Assembly (NCBI GenBank): GCA_033065855.1
Contig: JAVXUO010001110.1
Span: forward strand, 434,001 to 498,000
DNA: 64,000 nt
Direction: 5' to 3'
DNA from: Escallonia rubra
Taxonomy: Eukaryota; Streptophyta; Magnoliopsida; Escalloniales; Escalloniaceae
Under the pieces are notes generated by a model, which worked only from the letters and a program-made list of their open reading frames with translations, was not told the DNA's origin and ran no database searches. Shown here in pieces: positions 10,342 through 22,291 of the stretch. Made by a program: the position numbers and the translations under genes. Within the stretch, counting starts at the first letter, position 1. Each line of letters starts with the position of its first letter.

Positions 10342-11373
10342 GCTATTGATATTGGCTTTAAATCTCTATGTCCTCTTTCTTCTAACCATGAAATTAAAGG
10401 ATCTGCCGCGTTATAAGTCTTTTATCATGTTTTGTCTGGTCTGAATTTCAAGCCTTAGCATTAGATATAAATTTGTAGTCATTGCTCAAACGTCAAAAAG
10501 CTATGCAGGTCCGACGCATGCTAAAAGATCTAGACATGATACTTTTGAATTCCTGACCATAATATCATTGATTAATTCCGTCGGTAAATATGTAAGAGGA
10601 TGTGGCTGGTTGATATTACCATCTTCAACCTACATGGAACATGCATGCATTAGTCCAAGCACATCAACGTAATTGCGAAGGTGTTATAATATGAGTTCTC
10701 TTGTGTATTCATGCATTTAAAATCCTGGCTTGTAATTGGGTCTATTCGATTTTTTTGTTGTTTTTGGCGCTAAATTCCTCTTAGGAGCAGATTTCTTGTA
10801 GTGCTCTTTTTGTATGGCTTCGGTGTTTACCTTGTTACACCAAGATTTGTCTTTGTTATAATTTGCTTTTATTTTTGTTTACAAATTCTTTTAGTAACGC
10901 TTTAAAACCTTACTTTATTTTCTTTATTTATTTTAGTCAATGTAACATATTGTATTAAACTTTGTCATAATTTTATTCATAATGTTTTTTACTGTTGTTA
11001 TTTATTGTGTGTGTAACCCCTAGTCTTCTTCTACTATAAAAGGAGACCACTCCTATCATGGAGAACACACACATCAAGGCATATGCTTGATATTTTATAT
11101 GCTCTCTACATTCTCTATATTTTTTATTTTGGGCAACTTGATTGGTCTAGTTTAAAAGTTTGCCTGTGGACGCACACATAGAGAAGGCGGCGCTACGAAC
11201 CTTGGGTTTTATCTTCAAGGGTTTATCGTTCGTTGAAAACCGTGCATAAGGAGACAATAAAGTATTTAGGACAGCAATTTTGTCGCGACTCTCGCAGGTT
11301 AGCATGAATTTACTTTTAATTCTCTGTATCTTAAAATTTGCATGCTAGTTAAAATACTTAACATTTATAAAAA

Positions 11374-11462
<89 letters not shown>

Positions 11463-12306
11463 ATGCTTATAAGATGCTTATTTTGCATGCCCAATATATT
11501 TATTTAGCCATAAGTTTTGATAATTTTCATGGTTAGGTAATTACATGTTTTAGTCATATTTTCATAATTAATTGTTATGTGAAATTAACGTAGTAAATTC
11601 AAGTTATTTTTTGTCCAACAGTCTTTTGTCTTTACTCATGTGCACATGAAAAAGTATAATTGGCCTGCCATGATAGTACCAACTCAAGATAATGAGAGTG
11701 ATATAATGAGGCAAGTTTATATTTTTAAAAACCTTGTTGAATGGAGATATTGGAGAAGCAGGTTATCGCCCATCACTATGTTGGGGTAGGAGAAAGATGG
11801 AATTGGAGAGGGTACGAATGTTGGCTTTATAGCGTGGCTCATGTAATTCTTTATTCGAAATTGTGTAGGATTTTGATGTAAGTAAACTCGGATCCTAGCT
11901 GGTTCATGTACAAGAAATATACGAAATTGGAGAGGGTAGGCATGCCGCTTTTATAGTGTGATTCATGTGCCTCGTTGTTTTATATTCTTTACATTTTGAC
12001 GCTAGTAAATTTTAATCCTATCTAGTTTTGTATATTGCTTGCTTATTCTTTGTTTGAATTTTATAAAATTTTGATGTACTAAATAATAATCCTATATGGT
12101 TTTGTAAACTGCTATCCTAATCTGTGTAGTTCCGCACACTAACAGAGGGATGAAAAAAGAACTGCAACAACAGCAGCAATCGCAATTTCACAAGAAAAAG
12201 AACAGGAGGGAGGGATGGAGAGTATAACAAAAATGTAGCTATTGTTAGGAGAGAAGATGTCTAAATATGGAAGAGCCTGACCTTGGTCCTCGAATGTTTT
12301 GGGTTC
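10342..12306. other. Intergenic; possible LTR remnant near 11030-11300
   Basis: No gene seen. At 11034 there is a TATA-like CTATAAAAGGAG followed by about 250 bp that reads like the transcribed part of an LTR, but I found no paired copy or target-site duplication. Short repeated phrases such as GAAATTGGAGAGGGTA occur near 11790-11940. The AC/AT microsatellite is listed separately. Confidence 0.4.
11378..11458. repeat. Compound (AC)n(AT)n microsatellite
   Basis: About 21 AC units followed directly by about 19 AT units. Long AT runs of this kind are length-variable and can extrude hairpins. Confidence 0.97.
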
Positions 12307-12311
12307 CATAC

Positions 12312-12757
12312 TGATATGGGAAAAATACTATTGCATGAGATGAAGACACACGTCTTCATCCGAGAGGAATAAAACTGTTCTTTAAAGTCAATAGAACTGT
12401 TGTAATTCCATTATTTCTGGTAACTCCCTAGTGAATGGTACTAAACTACTCATTAAGTAGTTTAAATACTCCACTTATTGGAGTAACCCCCTCATCAAGA
12501 GAAAATAAGTAACGTATTAAAAGAAGTACTATATAAAGAGAAGAGAAGACATGGACAGAGGTAAGATCTCCACGGAGGAATTAGTTACTCTCTTTGATAC
12601 GATTTTCTAACTTAAGCATCGGAGTTTTCCTCGCAGAAAACTCTTCCGGCGAGTCCCCGGTGTTGGCTGTGTTGTGTAGGTCTATTCACAAGGAAGTCAA
12701 GTTGCGTCCCGGAATTCACAAGGAAGTCAAGTTGCATCCCGGATTTCATCAGCAACA
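12312..12757 (+). repeat. 5' LTR (446 bp)
   Basis: Begins TGATATGGG and ends AGCAACA. It has a TATA-like CTATATAAAG near 12528 and the motif GACTTAAGCATCGGAG-like (A for G at one position) near 12608-12624. It is 30 bp longer than the 3' LTR because a block beginning CACAAGGAAGTCAAGTTG (about 12688) is tandemly duplicated. Confidence 0.95.
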
Positions 12758-12758
12758 T

Positions 12759-12782
12759 TTTGGCGCCATTCGTGGGACCGAT
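12759..12782 (+). promoter_or_regulatory. Primer-binding site, tRNA-Asp type
   Basis: The sequence after the LTR contains TGGCGCCATTCGTGGGA. It resembles the complement of the 3' end of plant tRNA-Asp (TGGCGCC start), the primer common in Tat and Athila elements, with mismatches after the first seven bases. Confidence 0.65.
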
Positions 12783-12796
12783 CTTATGAATAGATA

Positions 12797-14370
12797 ATGG
12801 CCGAAAATCCAAACCCTCCTCCAGTAATTCAAGATGGTGCGCTTGCTTCTAGCTCATCATCTTCTTCTGAAATCCGAAACTTGGTTCTCGGAGGAACCAC
12901 TTCTCAACTGCGCCCTGATCGCGGTAAAGGGGTTGCCAATACTCCAACGCCCACCACGATGCCAATCTCACTTCCGGTAAACCTCGGAGCTGCTCTCCCA
13001 TTGTCATTACCATCCGCTGGCCCGTCAGGACTTCCAACTCTCATAGAAAAACCGGGAAATGCCACTTACGCGACACCCGCTCTCGAGAACGCTCAAGTTG
13101 ATCTTTTGGCTGAGGCACGAAAATGCAACTATGTACACACACGACCCGAATTAGCATTTCATCCACATTGATGATGAGCAGTCAGATGATGAGCGGCGCA
13201 ATCCTCGACATAGGAGACAAGAAGACTCTCATGAAACCCATTCTAAGAGAGACACATCTAGACGACCGGAGGTAAGCTATCATGAAGCTTCTTCCACTCG
13301 AAGGACGGTGCTTATCCGCTCTAAAGAACATCGACCTGAATTCTACACGAATGCGCCCGTCATAATTGGACGTCCATTCACGGAAGACATAGAATTCTTT
13401 CCGACTCCAACAAGTTTCAAGATGCCTCAGTGTGATACATATGACGGTACGGGAGATCCAATGGAGCACTTAGCCCGCTTTACATCATGCATGAACTTGC
13501 ACCTTGTCCCGGATCAAATCATGTGCCAAGCTTTTCCTGTTACACTAAAGGGAGCCACACACGCCTGGTTCCAACATTTAACACCCCGCTCCATATCCTG
13601 TTGGGCACAGATGGCTGAATCTTTATGTGGAAATTTTCTAACAAGTCAGATTCAGAGGAAAAACTCTTCAGCTCTCTTCCGTATAGTGCAAGGGCCTAAA
13701 GAATCCCTGAAGTCCTATTATACACGCTTTAATGTGGAAAAACTCCTTATCGATCATCTTGATTCGGGAGTAACCTTTGCGGCAATGGCCAAAGAAGTAC
13801 GACCAGGAACGCCTTTACGTTTTTCGCTAAACAAGCGACCTCCGGAGAATATGACTGATCTTCTAGACAGAGTAGAAAAATACCTCCGAGCTGAAGAGGA
13901 CTCAGTGCACCCACAGGAAGAGCCAAGTTCTAACCAGAAGCGGCAAGATAGGACTGATAGCCGTATTCCAGATAGCGAGTCAAAGTGGCCTCGGGTCATG
14001 ATGCCCAGACCTTTTACGCCTCTTACTGCCTCCCGCGAGCACATCCTTAATCAAGTCAAAGGAAAAAACATTCTCAAATGGCCCAAACCTATGAGAATGT
14101 CGGCTGACAAAAGAGATGAAAAGTTGTACTGCCATTTTCATAAGGATCACAGTCATACTACTGAAGAATGCAAGGTCCTCCAGCGCGAGATCGAGAGCCT
14201 CATTAGTAAAGGGCATCTCAGGCAATTTGTCAAAACAAATAACAGACAAGGACACAGGGGAAATCAAAGGAGACCAAAAGAAACACCGCTGAAGGACCCT
14301 CATGTGATCAACGCCATTTCTGGAGGACCAAGCGCAGGAGGACTAACCAACTCTTCTCGCAAAGCTTACG
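12797..14370 (+). pseudogene. gag region of Tat element, frameshifted
   Basis: Starts at ATG 12797 with a low-complexity Pro/Ser-rich N terminus that runs to a stop at 13169-13171. The frame then continues in another phase, so one frameshift lies around 13100-13165. The second part holds the retrotransposon gag core (YDGTGDPMEHL near 13439) and an atypical zinc motif (YCHFHKDHSHTTEEC near 14127) typical of Tat gag. Gag forms the virus-like particle that packages element RNA. Downstream it runs into protease without a stop, consistent with one gag-pol frame. Confidence 0.85.
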
Positions 14371-17300
14371 CTCAACAGTTTAATTTAATCCAGGGTCCTG
14401 CTAAGCGATCAAGAGCTTCAACATCATTGGAATTCAATGATTCCGATCTTGAAGGAGTGATTTGTCCCCATGATGATGCCCTTATCATCACTTTACAAAT
14501 GGATGCGTACAATGTCAAACGCATTCTAGTCGACACTGGCAGCTCAGCGGATATTATCTTTGAAGAAGCCTTCTCACATATAGGAATCGGTAAGGAGAGA
14601 GTAAAACCCATCTCTTCACCTCTATATGGTTTTACCGAAGCATCTGCCCCTGTCGAAGGCATCATTCCACTTACAGTCATTGCCGGAACTGCACCCCTTC
14701 AGAGTGTTCAAACCATCGACTTTCTTGTGGTCAAAGTCAAGTCATCGTATAATGAAATGTTAGGCCGTACATGTCTTAATAAGTTGCGAGCAGTTGCTTC
14801 CACTTATCACCTCACAATGAAATTTCCCACACCACAAGGGGTTGGTGTAGTAAAAAGAGATCAAGCGACGGCCCAGAAATGTTATATAGCGTCATGCAAA
14901 GTAGAGACGTTCAGCATAGATGATCAGCGTGATGAAAAGATGATGAAGCGCGCTACCCCTACCGAAAAATTGGTATCCATACCATTGAAAGACGGAGGCA
15001 ATGAGCGCCTATTGCGAATAAGATCTACCTTGGATCCCACCATCCGGGATCAGCTGACCATTTTTCTTCGCTCTAATGCAGATGTCTTCGCATTGAGTGC
15101 AGCAGATATGCCAGGAATTGATTCATCTGTGATCACCCATCGTCTCTCGGTTGATCCTAAGCACAAACCAGTCCGACAGAAGAAACGCCCGTTTGCTCTG
15201 GAAAGACAGGCCATAATCAAACAAGAAGTAGACAAGCTCCTGATGGCCGGCTTCATCACCGAAAATGACTATCCAGAATGGATAGCCAATGTGGTCATGG
15301 TACCCAAGGCAGACACTGGCAAATGGCGCATCTGCATCGATTACACGGACTTAAACAAGGCATGTCCTAAGGATAGCTATCCTTTGCCACGTATCGACAC
15401 TTTAATCGATACAACATCCGGACATGAACTCTTGAGTTTCATGGATGTCTTCTCCAGGTACAACCAGATCTGGATGCAGGAGGAAGATGTGGCCAAAACG
15501 GCCTTCATCACGGATCAAGGCCTCTTTTGCTACAAGGTCATGCCATTTGGATTGAAGAACGCTGGAGCTACTTACCAACGACTGGTTGACAAAATTTTCC
15601 AGCCCTTTGTGGGCAAGAATATGGAAGTTTACGTGGACGACATGCTCGTCAAGAGCTTGCGAGCAACATACCACATCTCAGATTTGGAAGAATGCTTGGC
15701 TGTATTACGCAAGTATCGCATGCGCCTCAACCCGGCAAAATGTGCTTTTGGAGTATCCTCTGGAAAGTTTCTGGGCTTCATGGTTTCTCACAGGGGCATA
15801 AAAGCTAATCTAGAAAAAAATCAAAGCCATTCAAGATATGGCAGCACCACGAAGAGTAAAGGAAATTCAAGTATTGACAAGTCGTATCGCCGCCCTAAAC
15901 CGTTTCCTTTCCAGATCGGCTGAGCGGTGCCTCCTATTCTTTAATGCCCTTAAGAACATAAAAAATTTTGAGTGGACAGCTGAGTGCCAAGCATCATTCT
16001 AAGCATTGAAAGAATATTTGGCATCCCCACCTCTTCTCTCCAAGCCTATTGAAGGAGAAATGTTCTTCCTCTATTTAGCGGTAACCGATTTTTTCGTCAG
16101 TGCGGTACTCGTCCGAGAACAGGATAACAAGCAATTCCCCATCTATTATGTGAGCAAAGTACTTCAAGGAGCCGAATTGCGCTATCCCACTACAGAAAAG
16201 CTCGCGTTTGCCCTTCTCATAGCCGCGAGGAAGCTCCGTCCGTACTTTCAGTCACATACAATAACAGTGCTCAAGGACAGGCCACTCAGACAGATATTGC
16301 ACAAGCCTGACTTATCCAGACGTCTGGTTCCATGGTCAGTTGAATTGGGAGAGTTCGACATACAATACAAGCCACGCCCTTCCATTAAAGGTCAAGCATT
16401 AGCTGATTTTATTGTTGAATGTACCCTTCCAATTAGTGAAGCCGAATCGCACATCACCCAACCAGAAGTGTTTGCATGGACGCTTTACGTCGATGGTTCA
16501 TCAAATACTATGGGCAGTGGAGCAAGACTTATTCTCAAAGGACCAGAAGGACTTGTTGTTGAATATGCCCTCCGTTTTAATTTTCAGGCATCTAACAACG
16601 AAGCCGAATATGAGGCTTTGATAGTAGGAATGCATCTGGCTTATGCCATGAGATTACAAACACTCCATGCTTATAGCGATTCTCAGCTTGTCGTGAAATA
16701 ACTGCCAGGGGAATATGAAGCCCGCGACCCAAAGATGGCTGGTTATCTTCTTAAAGCAAAAGAACTTGCAACATCCTTTGCACAGTTTCGCATCACTCAA
16801 ATCAGCCGGGTAGACAATGTATCAGCTGATGCACTTTCTCGTCTAGCTTCGCTTGACCCGTTAGGTTTTGGTCGTACAGTCCACTTGGAACTACTGCATG
16901 AACCGAGCATCGTTGAGCGTGAAACTTTGCAAACTGCGCAGGAATCATCTTGGATTGATCCAATCAAAGATTACCTTCATAACGGTACCCTACCTATTGA
17001 CTCAGAGGAAGCCTGAAGAATTATTTCACGCTTTGCTCGCTATGCGGTAGTCAAAGATGTACTTTACAAGCGATTGTTCACTCTCCCTTACCTTCGGTGC
17101 CTCACCCCAATGGAGACAGATTACGCTCTTCGTGAAGTCCATGAAGGCATTTGTGGCCAACACCTAGGGGGTCGAGCCTTGGCTCACAAAGTCCTTTGGC
17201 AAGGGTACTATTGGCCGACCATGCAGCATGATGCCTTGGAATATACAAAGAAATGTGAGGCATGTCAGCGCTTTGCCTCTATTCCAAAATAAGCGCCCAC

Positions 17301-18172
17301 TCCTCTAACCATGATGAAAATCCCAATACCTTTCGCAATGTGGGGGATGGACATATTAGGCCCTTTTCCCCCGGCCTCTGCCCAGCGTAAATTCGTAATT
17401 GTTGCAATAGATTACTTCACCAAATGGGTAGAAGCTGAGGCCTTGGCTACCATCACGGAAAAGAAGTGCGAGGATTTCTTTTGGCGCACTGTCATCTGTC
17501 GTTTTGGCATCACTGATAATGGGAGACAGTTTCTACAATACAATATTTTGCACATTTTGTGCTAACCTAACTGTCAATCATCGTTTCACCTCAGTGGCAC
17601 ATCTACAAACGAACGAACAGACAAAGGTTACCAACCGTACTCTCCTACAAGGACTAAAGAAAAAACTTGATGGCGCGAAGGGGTTATGGGTGGAAGAGCT
17701 ACCTAAAATTATCTGGGCATACCATACAGTGACACGCACCGCCACAGGTGAAACTCCATTCAGCTTGGCGTTTGGAACAGAGGCTCTCATTCCTCTCGAG
17801 ATAGGTTTGCCATCAGCTCGGCTCATAACATACAATCCCGACACCAATGATGATGGCCTACGGAGCAATTTAGACCTCCTTGATGAAAAGCGTGATCAGG
17901 CCGCCATCCGCCTTGCTGCCTACCAGCATAGAGTGGCTAAGTTCTTTGATAAACGAGTCCAATCTCGTGCTTTTCATGTCGGAGACCTGGTTTTACATCG
18001 AATAGACGTTTTCGTTCCACGGGATGCTATTGGAAAGCTCTCGCCAAATTGGGAAGGTCCATACAGGGTGGTTAAATTGGAAGGCCCATGATCCTATCAT
18101 TTGGAAACTCTGGAAGGCAAAGCAATTCCCCGAACGTGGAACGCCAGGACTTTGCGACGATATTATTCATGA
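14371..18172 (+). pseudogene. pol region of Tat element: protease, RT, RNase H, aRNase H, integrase; multiple lesions
   Basis: Protease active site DTGSSAD near 14532. Reverse transcriptase about 15290-15790 with the YVDD box at 15630-15641. RNase H about 16080-16430. A second RNase H-like domain about 16480-16830 (YVDGSS, EAEYEAL, YSDSQL). Integrase zinc region about 17130-17285 and catalytic core about 17310-17800. Lesions: a one-base frameshift at an A run near 15814-15820; stops at 16000 (TAA), 16699 (TAA), 17014 (TGA), 17290 (TAA) and 18089 (TGA); a second frameshift near 17525-17545. Several of these stops can be reached from CAA or CGA by C-to-T change, the pattern left by methylated-cytosine decay. 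The original frame would end at 18170-18172. Confidence 0.92.
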
Positions 18173-18447
18173 ATAAGACCAAAGTTGGGGGCCACCTACT
18201 CCTACATATTCTGCATCTTGTTCATGACCATTACCGTTCAAAATTAAATTCATGTTTTTCGGCCTAAGCCCAATTTCCTTTTTAAATCGCCTTGTATTAA
18301 TCTTCATTTCAGTCGGCTCATTATGGCCTGAGGTTTTTTAATGCAATTGATATGAAATGAAACTCTTGCAAAATGACTTTAATTCTATTAACATAATGTT
18401 TACATAGAATCCTCTAGTCTTAAAGTCAATTACAAAATAAGATCCTA

Positions 18448-19045
18448 CTCAGCAGCTTCAGGTGATGCGTCCTTCTCAGTATCTTGAGGTAGTCCAGTTT
18501 CTATCTCCATGTGCTGAGGAACCGTCACCACCGCTGAAGCAGCACCGGACATCCCAAGACTTCGACTAGTTAAAGGACTAGGGTTCACAGTAGCCTGAGA
18601 GATCACCCGAGCTTCGACCACCTCTCTCCGATTGCTCTCATCAGCAGCAACTTCACGAGCATATTTATGCTCGTAAATACTCAGGTCCATATCGGCATAG
18701 TCTTTCAAGATGTCCTTTTTGCAAGTATTATAACCGTAGACCAAGGCTCTCTTGGAATCATGCAGACGCTGATCAGTATAAGCCTTAGACCTCTTGAAAC
18801 TCTGAATGGCATTTAGTCCAACATTCGTCTTCTCAGCCTCGAGTAGTTCAACACGTACCGCGAGAGAGGCTTCAGAAAGTTTCACCTTATGCAACGCTCT
18901 AGTCAAGTCTTCTACTTTTTTTTCTGCTTCTCGATGAAGTTGTTTTCCACATGAACAAGCTTCCTTTCTTCGTCCAGTACCTTCTCAGCAGCAATCAATT
19001 TCTCCGCCCCAATCTGCACTTGGGCTAGTGCCTGCAGAAAAGAGA

Positions 19046-19097
<52 letters not shown>

Positions 19098-20555
19098 GAA
19101 AAGAAGAAAAAAGAACGCTCGACGCAATCTTACCTGTGAAGTCAGTTGAACCATCCCATTAGCTGTGTGGCTAATGTCATAACCAGAAAGCGTGACTCGA
19201 TCCATGGGAATAATCCCCTTGCTTGACCATTCCCAAGCTGTGTGGGAACTCTTAAAGATAGACTCCTCGATCGACAAGTTCCAATCAGACCTATGGGGAG
19301 TATCAGACCTAGCAGAGGATGAGGTACCAGCCCTGAGTGCTCTCTTCCTTTTAGATTGCTCCTTTCCCTTGTCTTTACTCGTCAGCCCAAGAACAATCTC
19401 ATCAGTCATTGGTCTCTTCGGTTGAGGTTCCGTTGTCAAAGCATCAAAATCCAAGTCCTAGATTCCTTCATCCACACCATGAAAAGATGCCAGTTCGTCT
19501 GGAATTATTTCTCCTAACACCCCTTGGGTATTAAAAAGGGGGGAGTCCACACGGCTACCACTGACGCTTCCACGAGTACCTTTTGAAGACATGGTTTCTA
19601 CAAAAAATAAATGATGAGATCATGGCAAACCATGACAAACTAAGACGCTCACGCATAAGTACATTACCGGGATCATTCTCGCCATCCTCTTCTTCATTCA
19701 AATCCTCCTCGAGTGAAAAGATGATTCCACACTCACGAAGCTGATCATTACTTAAAAGGTACTTTGACTCTAAGGGTTCAGCCGCTTTGAGCTTCTCAAT
19801 ATGATCTAGGTCAGTTTCATTCAGATTCTTTTCTTTCAACATATTACATGTCCTAGTATCACATTCTGGATGCCATACATTATTGACGACAGCTCTTTGA
19901 GACATAGGGAGTTTCACGAATAGAAATCTATCTTTCCAGTTGTGATTAGACGAAGGAGGATGAGGAAACAAGTTGGCATTAGCCTTTGAGCGCCGAGTTA
20001 AAAAATACCACCCAACTTGTCTGGTAATAGTGCAAATAGTGAAGAACCACCTGAACACCCTCAATCTAGGTCGTAGACCAAGCCTATGACATTGGTATAT
20101 AAAGAAAGATACAAAGCGCCAGGCATGAGAGGAAAGTTGGCCGGGCGCCAAACCATATGCATTCCACACCCTGATAAAAAAAAAGGATGTATTGGCACCC
20201 TAAACCCATTAACAAATATGTCATAGTAAACCCCTATCTCATTTAATGTAGTCATATTTTCCGCTTCGCCATCATCAGGCAACCTCAGTTTTACACTTAA
20301 TGGAATTTCACATTTGTCTCTCAATATTTTGAGGTCATAACTACTCAACCTGCTCCTTAACATATGAGCGTCAAAAGGCTTAGGACTCTGAGCCTTATCG
20401 GCAAGAATTTCCTTAGCATGAAGGCCCCTTGACTCCTGATAAGGAATTAAAGGAACACCTACTTCTAGGAACAAAGGATCAAAGGTAGGTTCAACCCTAA
20501 CGGGTGCAGTACCCCTACTTAATTCAGAAACAAGTTCATCTTCTTGTCTAGACAT
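18448..20555 (-). pseudogene. Antisense, intron-containing extra ORF of the Tat element
   Basis: Predicted minus-strand exons 19668-20555, 19134-19597 and 18448-19031 join at GT-AG sites (donors GTAATG and GTAAGA; acceptors TAG and CAG). The first exon resembles plant proteins annotated as putative gypsy-type transposon domain (Transposase_28 family), with a hydrophobic/basic core and the phrase GFRVPIHPFF. The last exon is Lys/Glu-rich and probably coiled coil. Lesions: a one-base frameshift at an A9 run near 20176-20184, an in-frame TAG near 19457-19459, and another homopolymer frameshift near 18916-18923. Known: plant Tat elements often carry an extra ORF between pol and the 3' LTR, in either orientation. 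Function is unknown. Convergent with pol, with only about 275 bp between them. Confidence 0.7.
19049..19092. repeat. (AT)n microsatellite in intron of antisense ORF
   Basis: About 22 AT units lying inside the second predicted intron (19032-19133) of the antisense gene. Confidence 0.95.
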
Positions 20556-20853
20556 GTTTTCCAAATCTACAACAAGGAATTCAAAAGAAAATGAAAATCT
20601 GAGGCTTACTTGAAGAAATAGAAGATCTTCAAACACAAGAACTCATAAATTTCCTCTGACAAACTCTCGAAATCACCCGCTTCTTCTCTCACTAAAAGTG
20701 AAGTGAAAAGTGAAAGTGAAAGAACCCCTCTTTTATATAGAGAATTCGTCCTGGACAGATGGATAAGATCCCAAGGTAAAAAGCGGACACGTGGCGCCCA
20801 TCGGTTAATAAATAAAAAGGTCAAGTTTACTTTTATACCCCCCGAAATTAACT

Positions 20854-21690
20854 ACGCCTCTACTCGCCTGGCCGAGTAGACGAGCTGCCTCACGGGGCTT
20901 ACGCCTCTACTCGCCTGGCCGAGTAGACGAGCTGCCTCACGGGGCTTACGCCTCTACTCGCCTGGCCGAGTAGACGCGCTGCCTCTCCGGGCTTACGCCT
21001 CTACTCGACTGGCCGAGTAGACGGGCTGCCTCTCCGGGCTTACGCCTCTACTCGACTGGCCGAGTAGACGGGCTGCCTCACCGGGCTTACGCCTCTACTC
21101 GCCTGGTCGAGTAGACGAGCTGCCTCATCGGGCTTACGCCTCTACTCGCCAGGCCGAGTAGACGAGCTGCCTTATGCTTTGGCTCTCTACTCGTATGGCC
21201 GAGTAGACGAGCAGCCAAGCCCTCTACTCGTCTGGCCGAGTAGAGGAGCTGCCTCATGCTTTGGCTCTACTCATCTGGCCAAGTAGACGAGTAGCCAAGC
21301 TCTCTACTCGCCTGGCCGAGTAGAGGAGCTGCCTCCATGCCTTGGCTCTCTACTCGTCTGGCCGAGTATACGAGCAGCCAAGCCCTCTACTCGTCCGGCT
21401 GAGTAGAGGAGTTGTTTCATACTTTGGCTCTCTACTCGTCTGGCCGAGTAGACGAGCAGGCAAGCTCTCTACTCGTCTGGCCGAATAGACGAGCCGAGTA
21501 GACGAGCAGCCAAGCTCTCTACTCGTCTGGCCGAGTAGAGGAGCTGCCTCCATGCCTTGGCTCTCTACTCGTCTGGCCGAGTAGACAAGCAGCCAAGCCC
21601 TCTACTCGTCTGGCTGAGTAGAGGAACTGCTTCATGCTTTGGCTCTCTACTCATCTGGCTGAGTAGACAGGCAGCCAAGCTAGTTACCTT
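20854..21690 (+). repeat. 47-bp satellite-like tandem array in the Tat 3' UTR
   Basis: Starts of ACGCCTCTACTCG at 20854, 20901 and 20948 give a 47-bp period. About seven regular units run to near 21170, then a variant type with GCCAAGC / ATGCTTTGGCT spacers continues to 21690 with more irregular length. Each unit contains the dyad CTACTCG-(6)-CGAGTAG. Known: tandem repeats in the 3' UTR of Tat elements are hypervariable and can seed genomic satellites. Confidence 0.92.
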
Positions 21691-21855
21691 CAAAACATTA
21701 GTCCTCTACTAGTCAGACAGGAGCACCTCCCCCAAAACTTCTCTGCTCGGCCTATCCAAGCAGACCGGGATGATGTTCTTGAACTGAATAGACAAGACTT
21801 ACAAATTTGAATTAAACGCTTCGATACTAAAATCCCACATTCGTTCACGAGTATA

Positions 21856-21870
21856 GGATTGGGGGGCAAA
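21856..21870 (+). promoter_or_regulatory. Polypurine tract
   Basis: AGGATTGGGGGGCAAA lies directly against the 3' LTR start. This is the expected primer for plus-strand DNA synthesis. Confidence 0.85.
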
Positions 21871-22286
21871 TGATATGGGAAAAATACTATTGCATAAGAT
21901 GAAGACACGTGTCTTCATCCAAGAGGAATAAATATGTTCTTTAAAGACAATAGAACTGTTGTAATTCCATTATTTCTGGTAACTCCCTAGTGAATGGTAC
22001 TAAACTACTCATTAAGTAGTTTAAATACTCCACTTATTGGAGTAACCCCCTCATCAAGAGAAAGTAATTAACGTATTAAAAGAAGTGCTATATAAAGAGA
22101 AGAGAAGACACGGACAGAGGTAAGATCTCCACGGAGGAATTAGATACTCTCTTTGATACGATTTTCTGACTTAAGCATCGGAGTTTTCCTCACCGGAAAC
22201 TCTTCCGGTGAGTCACCGGTGTTGGTTGTGTTGTGTAGGTCTATTCACAAGGAAGTCAAGTTGTGTCCCGGATTTCATCAGCAACA
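21871..22286 (+). repeat. 3' LTR (416 bp)
   Basis: Begins TGATATGGG and ends GCAACA. Same layout as the 5' LTR without the 30-bp duplication. It contains GACTTAAGCATCGGAG near 22170. Confidence 0.95.
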
Positions 22287-22291
22287 CATAC

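Larger units (their letters stand above)
12312..22286 (+). mobile_element. Ty3/gypsy LTR retrotransposon, Tat lineage, full length but mutated
   Basis: Seen: two LTRs, a perfect 5-bp TSD CATAC (12307-12311 and 22287-22291), a primer-binding site just after the 5' LTR, a polypurine tract just before the 3' LTR, and gag, protease, reverse transcriptase, RNase H, a second RNase H-like domain and integrase in that order. Known: the second (archaeal-like) RNase H, an extra ORF between pol and the 3' LTR, and tandem repeats in the 3' UTR mark the Tat lineage of plant Ty3/gypsy elements. All three are present. The LTRs differ at roughly 20 of 416 aligned positions by eye, plus one 30-bp duplication. 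Several stops and at least three frameshifts make it non-coding now. Confidence 0.95.

Noticed and set aside
11030..11300. LTR-like leader with TATA box
   Set aside because: No boundaries, duplication or second copy found, so not called as an element.
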